From: Phycisphaerae bacterium
Lineage (GTDB): Bacteria; Planctomycetota; Phycisphaerae; Sedimentisphaerales; Anaerohalosphaeraceae
DNA: 64,000 nt
Direction: 5' to 3'
Assembly (NCBI GenBank): GCA_018052735.1
Contig: JAGPMT010000006.1
Coordinates: 1 to 64,000, forward strand
The notes under the pieces are model-generated. The model saw nothing but the letters and a program-made list of their open reading frames with translations, was not told where the DNA came from and ran no database searches. A program made the position numbers and the translations under genes. This document shows positions 53,175 through 61,147 of the stretch, piece by piece; the first letter of the stretch is position 1; each line of letters starts with the position of its first letter.

Positions 53175-54719
53175 TTACTCAGCACACAACAGCCAGTCAT
53201 CGGCAAAGACCGTCAAATCCTGCGCATTGACAGCATAATCTTTGGACAAATCGATGTTGTAATCGCAGACATCAGCCGCATTGTCCGTCTGCAGCGACCA
53301 GTAATTCGAAAATGCAGCAAAATCGTCCAGATTGACAATGCCGTCGCCGTTGATATCCGCCCGCAAAATCGGCCAGACAATATGCAATGCATCCAAACCA
53401 AAGTCCGCCAGATCCTCTATCGGTTTAAACGGTGCTGTCAATTCCCGGTTGCGGGCAATGATGCGGCCCGTATCGCTGAGCAGATCGCCATGGCCAATCC
53501 AGCCAAACCGCTTGTCGGCAAAATCCTTTTCCGTAGAAAACCAGATCTCACCATGCGGCCATACATAGACCGCATCCAGACCAACATCTTGATATTCCCC
53601 GACGGATGATTGTGCCGTTTCGAACTGCTTGAGCAGCTGGGCATTTGTCCTGTAAATCCTGCCGTCTTCAGACAGTAAATCTCCCGGACTGATCATCACG
53701 CCCAAAGATTCCGAGAAGAATCCTTTCTCAACAGAAAACAGCAGTCTTCCGGACGGACTGAATGTGACAGCATCCAGACCATAATCCGGCACCGGCGGCT
53801 GCGGGCAAAACGGACGAATAAAATCTGTAAAGCGCCGGACAATAAAGCCGGCTTCACTCAGCAGGTCCCCCTGATGCAGGGGTCCAAGGATTTCGCTGAA
53901 AATATCCTGCTCCATCGAAAACCAGAATGTCCGGCATTTGCAGTCCCTGCTTGTTAACTGCGGCCATCGCGCTCCTATTACGGCATCTAAACCCACATCG
54001 GGCACCAGCGGCATAATACCCAGCCGGCTGGTAAGCTGAGCATTGGTGCGAAGAATCCGGCCGTGGACTGTCAATAAATCTCCATCACTGATGTACGTTT
54101 TGTCCAATACGGTTCGTACCGACGGATGAAAGCCCGCTGCGGTTGAAAATCCGACCTGCGGCCATGGAACAGCTGTCAGATGCAGGCGAAACACATGCAG
54201 AGGGTCATCCGGCTTGCACTGTTCTAACTCAATCTCTATCCACGGCAGACCCATCGTTGGAAAAACCACGCCGCTGTCGAATGACAACCCCTGATTATTG
54301 TTGATGCTTCCCTGCAGCGTCATCCGATGCACAAAAGCAAAATCGCCCCCGATTTCATAATCGCCTTCCAACAGTCCGAAATAGCGAACGTCGGTTCTGC
54401 TGCTGTTAAAACGCAGATTCCGTACAGCAAAATGCAGAAACCACATATCCGGCTCTTTGGGAACCAGCCAGAAGGTGCCGCGTATAGGAACAGGAACAGA
54501 CAGACGGTCGCAAAACAGGCATTCATCCAGAAGCGTACTGCCTTCAATAAGCCGATACCGAACAGGCCCATTTTTCAAAAGCACCGATGCCCCGGAGGCA
54601 GCTGCCTGGTTGTTAAAACTATCAGGGTATTCATCTGCAAAAGCCGCTGCCGTCAGCAGGCATGCCAAAACTATCCAGAGGAAGTACACTGTGGCAAAGA
54701 AGTGGCATTTCGCTTTCAT
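53175..54719 (-). CDS. Secreted protein with four internal repeats and a C-terminal dockerin
   Basis: A 514-residue protein with a signal peptide (WIVLACLLTAAAFAD). After a 180-residue beta-rich region come four related units (about 190-247, 267-317, 328-384, 393-445), each with FS-x-E, then GDLLSxxGxIxRxN and ending DxGLDAV. The C-terminus (453-514) is a dockerin: DINGDGIVNLDDFAAF and a second, weaker loop. Dockerins bind cohesins, so the protein may attach to a surface complex. The ATG at 54719 has GGAGG nine bases upstream. The repeat family is unfamiliar to me. Confidence 0.85.
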   Translation of the reverse strand: MKAKCHFFATVYFLWIVLACLLTAAAFADEYPDSFNNQAAASGASVLLKNGPVRYRLIEGSTLLDECLFCDRLSVPVPIRGTFWLVPKEPDMWFLHFAVRNLRFNSSRTDVRYFGLLEGDYEIGGDFAFVHRMTLQGSINNNQGLSFDSGVVFPTMGLPWIEIELEQCKPDDPLHVFRLHLTAVPWPQVGFSTAAGFHPSVRTVLDKTYISDGDLLTVHGRILRTNAQLTSRLGIMPLVPDVGLDAVIGARWPQLTSRDCKCRTFWFSMEQDIFSEILGPLHQGDLLSEAGFIVRRFTDFIRPFCPQPPVPDYGLDAVTFSPSGRLLFSVEKGFFSESLGVMISPGDLLSEDGRIYRTNAQLLKQFETAQSSVGEYQDVGLDAVYVWPHGEIWFSTEKDFADKRFGWIGHGDLLSDTGRIIARNRELTAPFKPIEDLADFGLDALHIVWPILRADINGDGIVNLDDFAAFSNYWSLQTDNAADVCDYNIDLSKDYAVNAQDLTVFADDWLLCAE

Positions 54720-54768
54720 CGGTTTACCCTCCAAATGCTTTACTCTTTTCGGCAAATCCGATAATTAA

Positions 54769-54798
54769 ATTATAAGACAGACGGCTGCAAAAAATCAA
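54769..54798 (-). promoter_or_regulatory. Promoter of the dockerin protein gene
   Basis: On the minus strand TTGATT (complement of 54793-54798) and a perfect TATAAT (complement of 54769-54774) are 18 bases apart. The transcript would start near 54762, about 43 bases before the ATG. Confidence 0.65.
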
Positions 54799-54913
54799 TC
54801 TTTATTTCTGCCTGCTCTCAAACACCTGTTTAATAATCTTAAAACAGGAATGCTCAAAGCCGGCTGTTTATGAAAAGTACAAGGATATATGTGGGTGTTT
54901 TATATCCAATACA

Positions 54914-56143
54914 TTAATTGCCCGCAGATGAATCAGGTTCCAGAGCAGACTTTTTTTTCGTCCCAGCATAAATTTCATACTTTAAAAGTCTGCATTCCAA
55001 ACCTCCATTGAAAAAGGTCAGCCGCCGGCTGGTACGCAGACCAACCTTTTTAGCCAATTCCAGATTGCCCGTGAAGATATACCCTGTATATCCGATACAT
55101 TTCTGCTTGAAAAAATCTCCGATGCGGGCATAGGTTTCCTCTAATTCCTTGACATCGCCCATCCGCATCCCATATTCAGGATTCATCAGGATTATTCCCG
55201 GTTCCTGCGGAACTGGTGTTTGAGCAAAATCGCAGACAGAAAACTCAATCAAGTGCTCAACGCCTGCTGTCTGTGCGTTGCGTCTGGCGGCCTCAACGGC
55301 CCAAGAATCTATATCCGTCGCAATAATAGGGGCCGGCCGGTGCTGGGCTTTGCCGCCGGTTTTTCGGCTTTTCTTGCCTGCTTCGGCTCGCAAGGCATGC
55401 CACGCCAAGGCATCATACCACTTGGTATGCATAAAGCTGAAATTGCTCCGCAGCAGTGCCGGAACACGCCCTGAAGCCGTCAGCGCCGCTTCAATCGGCA
55501 GTGTGCCGCTGCCGCACATCGGACAGACCAGCGGCTGCGTGCCGTCGTATCCGACAGCCATTATAATCGCAGCTGCCAGCGATTCACGCATGGGGGCATC
55601 GATCATCGTTTTGCGATAGCTGCGGTCGGACAGCTTTCGTCCCGATGTGTTTAGATACACCTTGCAGGTTTTGCCGCGCCAAAAAAGCTGAATCACGACA
55701 TTGTCGCGTTCCTTGCCGGAATTGGGACGCGAGCCGCACTGTTTGAGGATCCGGTCTGCTATGGCATCTTTAACCCGCAATCCGGCAAACATTGTGTTGT
55801 CGATAGATGGAGTATCCACGCGGGTAACGACGCTGAAATATTCCGCCGGATCAATAAGCTCTTCCCAAGGCATCTGGCGAATTTTGCGGTACAGCTCATC
55901 GGGCGTATCGCACGGAAACGACCGCAGTAGGTACAGGACATTATATGCCGTTCGCAGATAGAGATTGAGCCGCATCGCATCGAACATATCCCCTTCTATC
56001 GCCGCGTCAACTGATCCGGCCGCCGTAATCGTATAGCCCAGCTGTTCAATTTCGCTGCGCAGATAGCCAACCAGCCCCGGACCGCAGGTAACCAGTATCG
56101 TGCTTTTTTGACTGGGCTTCACGGATTCATGCCAGACTTTCAA
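54914..56143 (-). CDS. THUMP-domain RNA methyltransferase, RlmL-like
   Basis: A 409-residue protein with an N-terminal THUMP-like region (LVTCGPGLVGYLRSEIEQLG, VKDAIADRILKQCG) and a Rossmann methyltransferase domain (CPMCGSGTLPIEAAL, IIATDIDSWAVEAARRNAQTAG, and NPEYGMRMG in place of the usual NPPYG). It resembles the N-terminal half of RlmL, which makes m2G2445 in 23S rRNA. The proline-to-glutamate change in the target-base motif is unusual. The exact target is not certain. Confidence 0.8.
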   Translation of the reverse strand: MKVWHESVKPSQKSTILVTCGPGLVGYLRSEIEQLGYTITAAGSVDAAIEGDMFDAMRLNLYLRTAYNVLYLLRSFPCDTPDELYRKIRQMPWEELIDPAEYFSVVTRVDTPSIDNTMFAGLRVKDAIADRILKQCGSRPNSGKERDNVVIQLFWRGKTCKVYLNTSGRKLSDRSYRKTMIDAPMRESLAAAIIMAVGYDGTQPLVCPMCGSGTLPIEAALTASGRVPALLRSNFSFMHTKWYDALAWHALRAEAGKKSRKTGGKAQHRPAPIIATDIDSWAVEAARRNAQTAGVEHLIEFSVCDFAQTPVPQEPGIILMNPEYGMRMGDVKELEETYARIGDFFKQKCIGYTGYIFTGNLELAKKVGLRTSRRLTFFNGGLECRLLKYEIYAGTKKKSALEPDSSAGN

Positions 56144-56190
56144 ATACCGCTCTATCTGCGGCAGTTTATACTATAATGGATTTGCATCGG

Positions 56191-57264
56191 TTACACATTG
56201 AAGCGGAAATTGATGATGTCGCCGTCCTGAACGATATAGGATTTGCCTTCCAGCCGCATTTTGCCGGCTGCCCGGACGGCCTTCTCATCGCCCAATCGGC
56301 GGAGGTCTTCATAGCTGATTGTTTCGGCACGGATAAAACCGCGTTTGATGTCGCTGTGCACCTTTCCGGCAGCATCAACAGCCGCTGTGCCTTTTTCAAT
56401 CGGCCAAGCACGCACCTCATCCTTGCCGACGGTCAGGAAACTGATAAGGCCCAGCGTGCTGTAACAGCATTGGACAAACTGCTTGGAAGCCGGCTGCGCA
56501 AGCCCCATCTCTTTCATAAAATCTGCCCGGCTGTCAGGGTCCAGTTTGGCCAGTTCGCATTCCAGCTTTGCACACAGTCGGACGACCGGCACTCCTTCGA
56601 TTCCGATGCTGCCGCCGCCGTTTTGACCCAGACGGTTTTCGCCGACATTGACAACAACCATCAGGGGCTTGAGGGTCAGAAAGTTCAGCGACCGCACCAT
56701 CTCCATCTGGGAACCATCGGATTCCTGCAGCACGCTGCGCAGCGGCTTTTCCGCTTCAATCGCCGCCTGCAGCTTGAGCTGCAGCTCCAGTTCGGCTTTA
56801 TCATGGGCCTGCGTTTTAGTGGGCTTGTGTGCCTGCTTCTGGAGCCGGTCGATGCGCGTTGTGACCATTTCCAAATCGGCCAGCAGCATTTCCGTTTTGA
56901 GTTCTTCCAAATCGCGCACCGGATCGACACTGCCGCGATAGGCCGGCACAGAAGGACTGTCAAAATCACGAATCACCAGAACGAACATGTCCGCCGTCCG
57001 GATCTGACCAAACAGCCGCCGTGCCGCCGCCCGACCATGCTCATCCGCAAACGAAAGCCCCGGCAAGTCAAGACAGTCCACCGTGGCATGAACAGTCTTT
57101 TTGGGCTGATACAGTTCTGTCAGCCAGTCCAGCCGGTCATCGGGAACAGAAACAATGTGCTCGTGAATATCCGGCGAACCCATCGGAGCGGGCTCTTTGC
57201 CGCTAATCGCTGAAAGAAGCGTGCTTTTACCCGACTGCATCAAACCTATTAAGGCAACTTTCAA
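56191..57264 (-). CDS. Divergent YchF/Obg-like P-loop nucleotidase
   Basis: A 357-residue protein of YchF length and layout: a G domain, a coiled-coil region around 130-190 (ADLEMVTTRIDRLQKQ) and a C-terminal TGS-like domain ending GKSYIVQDGDIINFRFNV. The P-loop is GLMQSGKST rather than GxPNVGKST, and the G4 position reads VVVNVGE. YchF normally prefers ATP. This is probably a paralogue with altered nucleotide use, not the housekeeping copy. Confidence 0.8.
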   Translation of the reverse strand: MKVALIGLMQSGKSTLLSAISGKEPAPMGSPDIHEHIVSVPDDRLDWLTELYQPKKTVHATVDCLDLPGLSFADEHGRAAARRLFGQIRTADMFVLVIRDFDSPSVPAYRGSVDPVRDLEELKTEMLLADLEMVTTRIDRLQKQAHKPTKTQAHDKAELELQLKLQAAIEAEKPLRSVLQESDGSQMEMVRSLNFLTLKPLMVVVNVGENRLGQNGGGSIGIEGVPVVRLCAKLECELAKLDPDSRADFMKEMGLAQPASKQFVQCCYSTLGLISFLTVGKDEVRAWPIEKGTAAVDAAGKVHSDIKRGFIRAETISYEDLRRLGDEKAVRAAGKMRLEGKSYIVQDGDIINFRFNV

Positions 57265-57287
57265 TGGCTGACTCCTGTTAATAATGG

Positions 57288-57821
57288 TTACCTGTCATAT
57301 ACAGATTTTCCCCAGCAGTCATAGGCAACAACGGCTGGAAAATCCTTAAATTCCAGCAGGCGGACGGCTTCGGGGCCGAGGTCCTCATAGGCCGCAATCT
57401 CATTGCGGACAATATGCCTGCTCAGCAGCGCTCCTGCCCCGCCGAGGGCTGAAAAATGTACCCCGCCGTACTTAACCAGTGCATCCCGCACGGCCTGACT
57501 GCGATATCCCTTGCCGATAGTTCCCTTCAAGCCATACGCCAGCAGCATCGGCGTAAAGGCATCCATCCTTGAAGAGGTCGTCGGCCCAGCAGCGCCGATA
57601 ATTTTCCCGGGCGGTGCCGGTGTCGGCCCCACAAAATAAATCAACGCCCCCTCGATAGCCGCCGGAAGCGGTCTTCCCTGTGCAATACAGTCACAGAATC
57701 GCTTGTGCGCCTGATCACGGGCGGCAAAAACAGTGCCGCAAATAAGCACCTCATCTCCGGCGTGTAGATGCCGTACCACAGCATTATCCAGCGGCGTTGT
57801 TATGATTTTCTTGTTTGTCAT
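57288..57821 (-). CDS. Class I fumarate hydratase beta subunit (orphan)
   Basis: A 177-residue protein with the fumarase/tartrate dehydratase beta-domain signatures HAGDEVLICGTVFAARDQAH, VGPTPAPPGKIIGAAGPTTS followed by SRMD, and KGYRSQAVRDALVKYGGVHF. The start at 57821 matches the family; no ribosome binding site is evident. The alpha subunit that carries the iron-sulfur cluster is normally next to it but is absent here; it must lie elsewhere if the enzyme is active. Confidence 0.88.
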   Translation of the reverse strand: MTNKKIITTPLDNAVVRHLHAGDEVLICGTVFAARDQAHKRFCDCIAQGRPLPAAIEGALIYFVGPTPAPPGKIIGAAGPTTSSRMDAFTPMLLAYGLKGTIGKGYRSQAVRDALVKYGGVHFSALGGAGALLSRHIVRNEIAAYEDLGPEAVRLLEFKDFPAVVAYDCWGKSVYDR

Positions 57822-57936
57822 ATGGTTTTGGGAATACGATTCGGCTCTGTTCTTCATTGTATAGAAGAATACTCTTAAATCCAGCAAAAAAGTCTGGATT
57901 TGACTGCGATATTCCGCCCAACCGGTGTAAAAAAGG

Positions 57937-57965
57937 TTGCATCAGCAGCCGCTGCGTGGTATGAT
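57937..57965 (+). promoter_or_regulatory. Promoter next to the siroheme-synthase start
   Basis: TTGCAT (57937-57942) and TATGAT (57960-57965) are exactly 17 bases apart. The -10 box ends only six bases before the ATG at 57972, so the transcript would be leaderless or nearly so. Confidence 0.5.
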
Positions 57966-57971
57966 GAAGGT

Positions 57972-58613
57972 ATGGCAAAATATCCAATTTATCTTGAAAT
58001 GAGCGGGAGGCGTGCCGTAGTTGTGGGGGGCGGAGCAGTAGCCGTACGAAAGGTGCAGGCCTTGCAGGAGGCTGGTGCACGCGTAATTGTTGTCGCAGAG
58101 TACGTTCATCCTTCTCATGCAGATGCGTTGCGGCTTCCAAATGTGGAACTGATTATCAGCCCGTACAGAAAAGACTATCTGGCCGGCTCAACGCTGGCTA
58201 TCGCGGCTACAAATGACCCGGCGCTGAATGAGCAGATCTTTCACGATTGTCAAGAGCTGGAAGTTCTGTGCAATGTAGTGGACAAGCCCGAATTGTGTGA
58301 TTTCTATACCCCTGCGGTCGTCAAACGAGGCGACCTGCAGATTGCCGTCTGTACAGAAGGAGACTGCCCTGCCTATGCTGGTCATATACGCAGAAAACTG
58401 GAGGAACTTTTCACAGAAACACACGGTCATTTTGTCAAGCAATTGGAGAAGGTCCGTCAGCAAATCATAATGGAAATACCGGATGCCGACCAGCGGAAAT
58501 CGCTAATGGGGCTTCTGGCCAGCGATGAATCCTTCGAGATTTTCAGGCATCAGGGACAGCAGAAGTGGAATGCATATGTCCTCGCTCAGCTGGCCGGAAG
58601 CAAAACCGCCTGA
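57972..58613 (+). CDS. Precorrin-2 dehydrogenase / sirohydrochlorin ferrochelatase domain protein
   Basis: A 213-residue protein like the N-terminal part of CysG (or stand-alone SirC/Met8). It begins [29 protein letters not shown] with an NAD-binding loop, and has [11 protein letters not shown] and [26 protein letters not shown]. It makes sirohydrochlorin, and perhaps siroheme, for sulfite or nitrite reductases, or contributes to haem synthesis. I use the ATG at 57972, with GAAGG just upstream; a longer frame from 57900 is possible. Confidence 0.92.
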   Translation: MAKYPIYLEMSGRRAVVVGGGAVAVRKVQALQEAGARVIVVAEYVHPSHADALRLPNVELIISPYRKDYLAGSTLAIAATNDPALNEQIFHDCQELEVLCNVVDKPELCDFYTPAVVKRGDLQIAVCTEGDCPAYAGHIRRKLEELFTETHGHFVKQLEKVRQQIIMEIPDADQRKSLMGLLASDESFEIFRHQGQQKWNAYVLAQLAGSKTA

Positions 58614-58644
58614 CAATGCAATCCCCAGCCGTCAATTACTGCCA

Positions 58645-59061
58645 ATGAAATGCCTGACACGGGAAATCTGGATGAATGTGCCGCAGCGCCGGGCGATTGT
58701 TTCAATCCACCGCCAAATTGAACAATTGGTTGAAGAAAGCGGCGTCAGGGAAGGGCTTGTCTTGATTAACGCAATGCATATTACCGCCTCGGTATTTATC
58801 AACGACAATGAACCCGGATTGCACCATGATTATGAAGTCTGGCTGGAAAAAATCGCCCCCGAAAAGCCGTACAGCCAGTATCTGCATAACGGCTGTGAAG
58901 ACAATGCCGATGCACATCTGAAACGGCAGGTGATGGGCCGTGAAGCGGTGGTTGCAATCACCGCCGGCAAGCTGCATTTGGGGCCGTGGGAACATATTTT
59001 CTATTATGAATTCGATGGGATGCGCAAGAAACGCATTCTGGTCAAAATCATCGGCGAGTAA
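58645..59061 (+). CDS. YjbQ-family protein (UPF0047)
   Basis: A 138-residue protein. It shows [23 protein letters not shown], the family's conserved [26 protein letters not shown] and a C-terminal [12 protein letters not shown]. The E. coli homologue has weak thiamin-phosphate synthase activity; the natural role is unclear. The ATG at 58645 matches the family start; a longer frame from 58525 overlaps the upstream gene. It shares its stop with the start of the LysE gene. Confidence 0.9.
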   Translation: MKCLTREIWMNVPQRRAIVSIHRQIEQLVEESGVREGLVLINAMHITASVFINDNEPGLHHDYEVWLEKIAPEKPYSQYLHNGCEDNADAHLKRQVMGREAVVAITAGKLHLGPWEHIFYYEFDGMRKKRILVKIIGE

Positions 59062-59696
59062 TGACAGAACTTCTGCTGTTTTTAATTCAGGCCGTTATCA
59101 TTTCGCTGTCCGGCGTGATGGCTCCGGGAGCGATGACCGCTGCGGCAATTGCTCAGGGAACCCGCAATCGCTGGGCTGGAATATTGATTTCCATCGGCCA
59201 CGGGGCGGTGGAGATTCCGCTGATTTTTCTGCTGATGCTGGGGCTGCATTTTCTGTTTGAGATGCCGGCCGTGCAGAAAGTGGTCGGTCTTCTGGGCGGG
59301 GCCTTTCTGCTGTGGATGGGCTATGGCTTGCTCCGTCAGTCCGGACAGCCCCGGACGCCGCAGAATCCCAGCGGGCATTCCGCACTCAGCTCCATTGGAG
59401 CAGGCATTGTTCTGTCGGCTGCCAATCCTTATTTTCTGCTGTGGTGGGCGACCGTGGGGCTGAATCTGGCTTTAGGCGCCAAAAATCTGGGCATTGCCGC
59501 CTTGGTGTTGTTTGCAGCTGTCCACTGGCTGTGCGACTTGGTTTGGCTTTCCCTTCTTTCCTTCGCCGCTTTTTACACCAATAAAAGAGCAGGCCTGTGG
59601 GGCCGGCCGGCCGAAAAAGCCATTCTTTTATTCTGCGGGTCGGCACTGCTGTTGTTCGGCATCAAGTTTATATACAGCGCCCTCATGCCGGCTTAA
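59061..59696 (+). CDS. LysE-family exporter
   Basis: A 211-residue membrane protein with about six hydrophobic segments. The N-terminal GVMAPGAMTAAAIAQGTRNRWAG and GHGAVEIPLIFLL match the LysE/RhtB pattern, which exports amino acids. The start overlaps the YjbQ stop by one base. It converges with the YihY gene with a four-base overlap. Confidence 0.85.
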   Translation: MTELLLFLIQAVIISLSGVMAPGAMTAAAIAQGTRNRWAGILISIGHGAVEIPLIFLLMLGLHFLFEMPAVQKVVGLLGGAFLLWMGYGLLRQSGQPRTPQNPSGHSALSSIGAGIVLSAANPYFLLWWATVGLNLALGAKNLGIAALVLFAAVHWLCDLVWLSLLSFAAFYTNKRAGLWGRPAEKAILLFCGSALLLFGIKFIYSALMPA

Positions 59697-61147
59697 TCGG
59701 AAGTGCCTGACCCGGCATCGGTCTGTTTGTCTGCCTGATAATCAAACCGCTCCTCTTTAGCCAGAACCTGCTTGAGCGTATAACGCGACAGATGCGACTG
59801 CATTTCCTCAAACACCTGCTGCATCGCTGTCTCCTCGCTGCCGGGCTGGGCAAAACTGACTTCACTGATAGACCGCGAGATTTCATCCAGCTTAATATGT
59901 GCACCATCGGTGGATGGCACATAGCCGACGCTGGGTTCGATGGTATGGCACAGAAGCCCTGAATGCACCAGATGGTCAAGGATTTTTCCCGCAAAATCCA
60001 CCGGCATCCCAAATCGCCACGCAACGGCCTCAACACTGACCGGCTTCTGATCCTTCCGCTCAAAGGCATTGAGCACATACTGCATCAGCCGAATCACCGT
60101 TTGGTCATTGGCCAGAAAATACTGCTGACGCCGCCGGGTTTTCTGAAATTCAGCAGCGTCGAGATGCTTGATATTCTGGGCAGCATAGGTCAGCTGAAGC
60201 CCGAAAAGAACGATCAGCCAAGACAGAAAAATCCAAAATACCGTCAGAGGAATAATGCCGAGAATGCCGTAAATCGCCTGATACAAAACCACCTTGCTCA
60301 TATACACGCGCAGGCCGTATTTGGCCGCCGTCCACAGAATCGTGGCCACAAAAGCCCCCCACAAAGCCGCACCGGGGCTGATGCGGGTATTCGGCAGAAA
60401 ATAATACAAAAAGAAAAAACCCACAATACTGATTGCAAACGGAATAGTCGGCCCGAGGAAGGCAAAGATTCCCTGTGAAAACTCATGAACCAGCAGATAG
60501 CGGGCACTGACATACAGCCCCGCTCCAATCAAAAGCGGCCCCAGCGTCAGCAGCGCCCAGTAGTTAAACAGACGATGCAGAAAAGACCGCCCTGTCGGCA
60601 CATGATAAATAGTATTAAAGGTTCTTTCAATCGTGGTTAACAGGCCGATAGCCGCCCAGATAACCAGCACCAGCCCAACGCCTGTTATGGCGCCGGTATT
60701 AAGCTTGGACATATAGCGTTCAATCAATTCATCCAGCTTGGCCGCTACAGTAATCTTTCCGCCGGCAGCGGGAACCGGCGACCCGGCCGCCGCAGCGGCA
60801 GGGCCGGAGCCATCGGGCGGCAATTCTGTTTCTTCCACCGGATATTCAATATGGGTCAGATTCAAGGATTCGTAAAGGAGCTTCTTAACCCGTTCTCCTG
60901 CTTCGCGATTGGCTGGAAACATCTGAAAAATCATCAGGATAACAATGGCCAGCGGCACAAGACCGAAAATAGAATGATACGCCAGCGCCGCTGCCTGTGT
61001 CAGGCAGTGGTTGACCCCGAGCAGCCGAAAGCAGTGAAACCAAACGCGTACCTGCAGAGCCAGAAACCGGCTTCCCTTGCCCAGTCCCTGCGTGGGCAGG
61101 GTGAAAAGCTGACGCAGTTTCTGGATAAAAACCGGTTCATAACTCAT
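59693..61147 (-). CDS. YihY/BrkB-family membrane protein
   Basis: A 484-residue protein with an N-terminal BrkB-like membrane domain of six segments (QAAALAYHSIFGLVPLAIVILM, AITGVGLVLVIWAAIGLLTTIERTFNTIY, PNTRISPGAALWGAFVATILWTAAKY, IPLTVFWIFLSWLIVLFG). A C-terminal soluble part of about 120 residues (FLANDQTVIRLMQYVLNAF ... VEAVAWRFGMP) looks like a winged helix. The family was once called ribonuclease BN, wrongly. The function is unknown. It overlaps the AsmA-like gene by ATGA. Confidence 0.88.
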   Translation of the reverse strand: MSYEPVFIQKLRQLFTLPTQGLGKGSRFLALQVRVWFHCFRLLGVNHCLTQAAALAYHSIFGLVPLAIVILMIFQMFPANREAGERVKKLLYESLNLTHIEYPVEETELPPDGSGPAAAAAGSPVPAAGGKITVAAKLDELIERYMSKLNTGAITGVGLVLVIWAAIGLLTTIERTFNTIYHVPTGRSFLHRLFNYWALLTLGPLLIGAGLYVSARYLLVHEFSQGIFAFLGPTIPFAISIVGFFFLYYFLPNTRISPGAALWGAFVATILWTAAKYGLRVYMSKVVLYQAIYGILGIIPLTVFWIFLSWLIVLFGLQLTYAAQNIKHLDAAEFQKTRRRQQYFLANDQTVIRLMQYVLNAFERKDQKPVSVEAVAWRFGMPVDFAGKILDHLVHSGLLCHTIEPSVGYVPSTDGAHIKLDEISRSISEVSFAQPGSEETAMQQVFEEMQSHLSRYTLKQVLAKEERFDYQADKQTDAGSGTSD

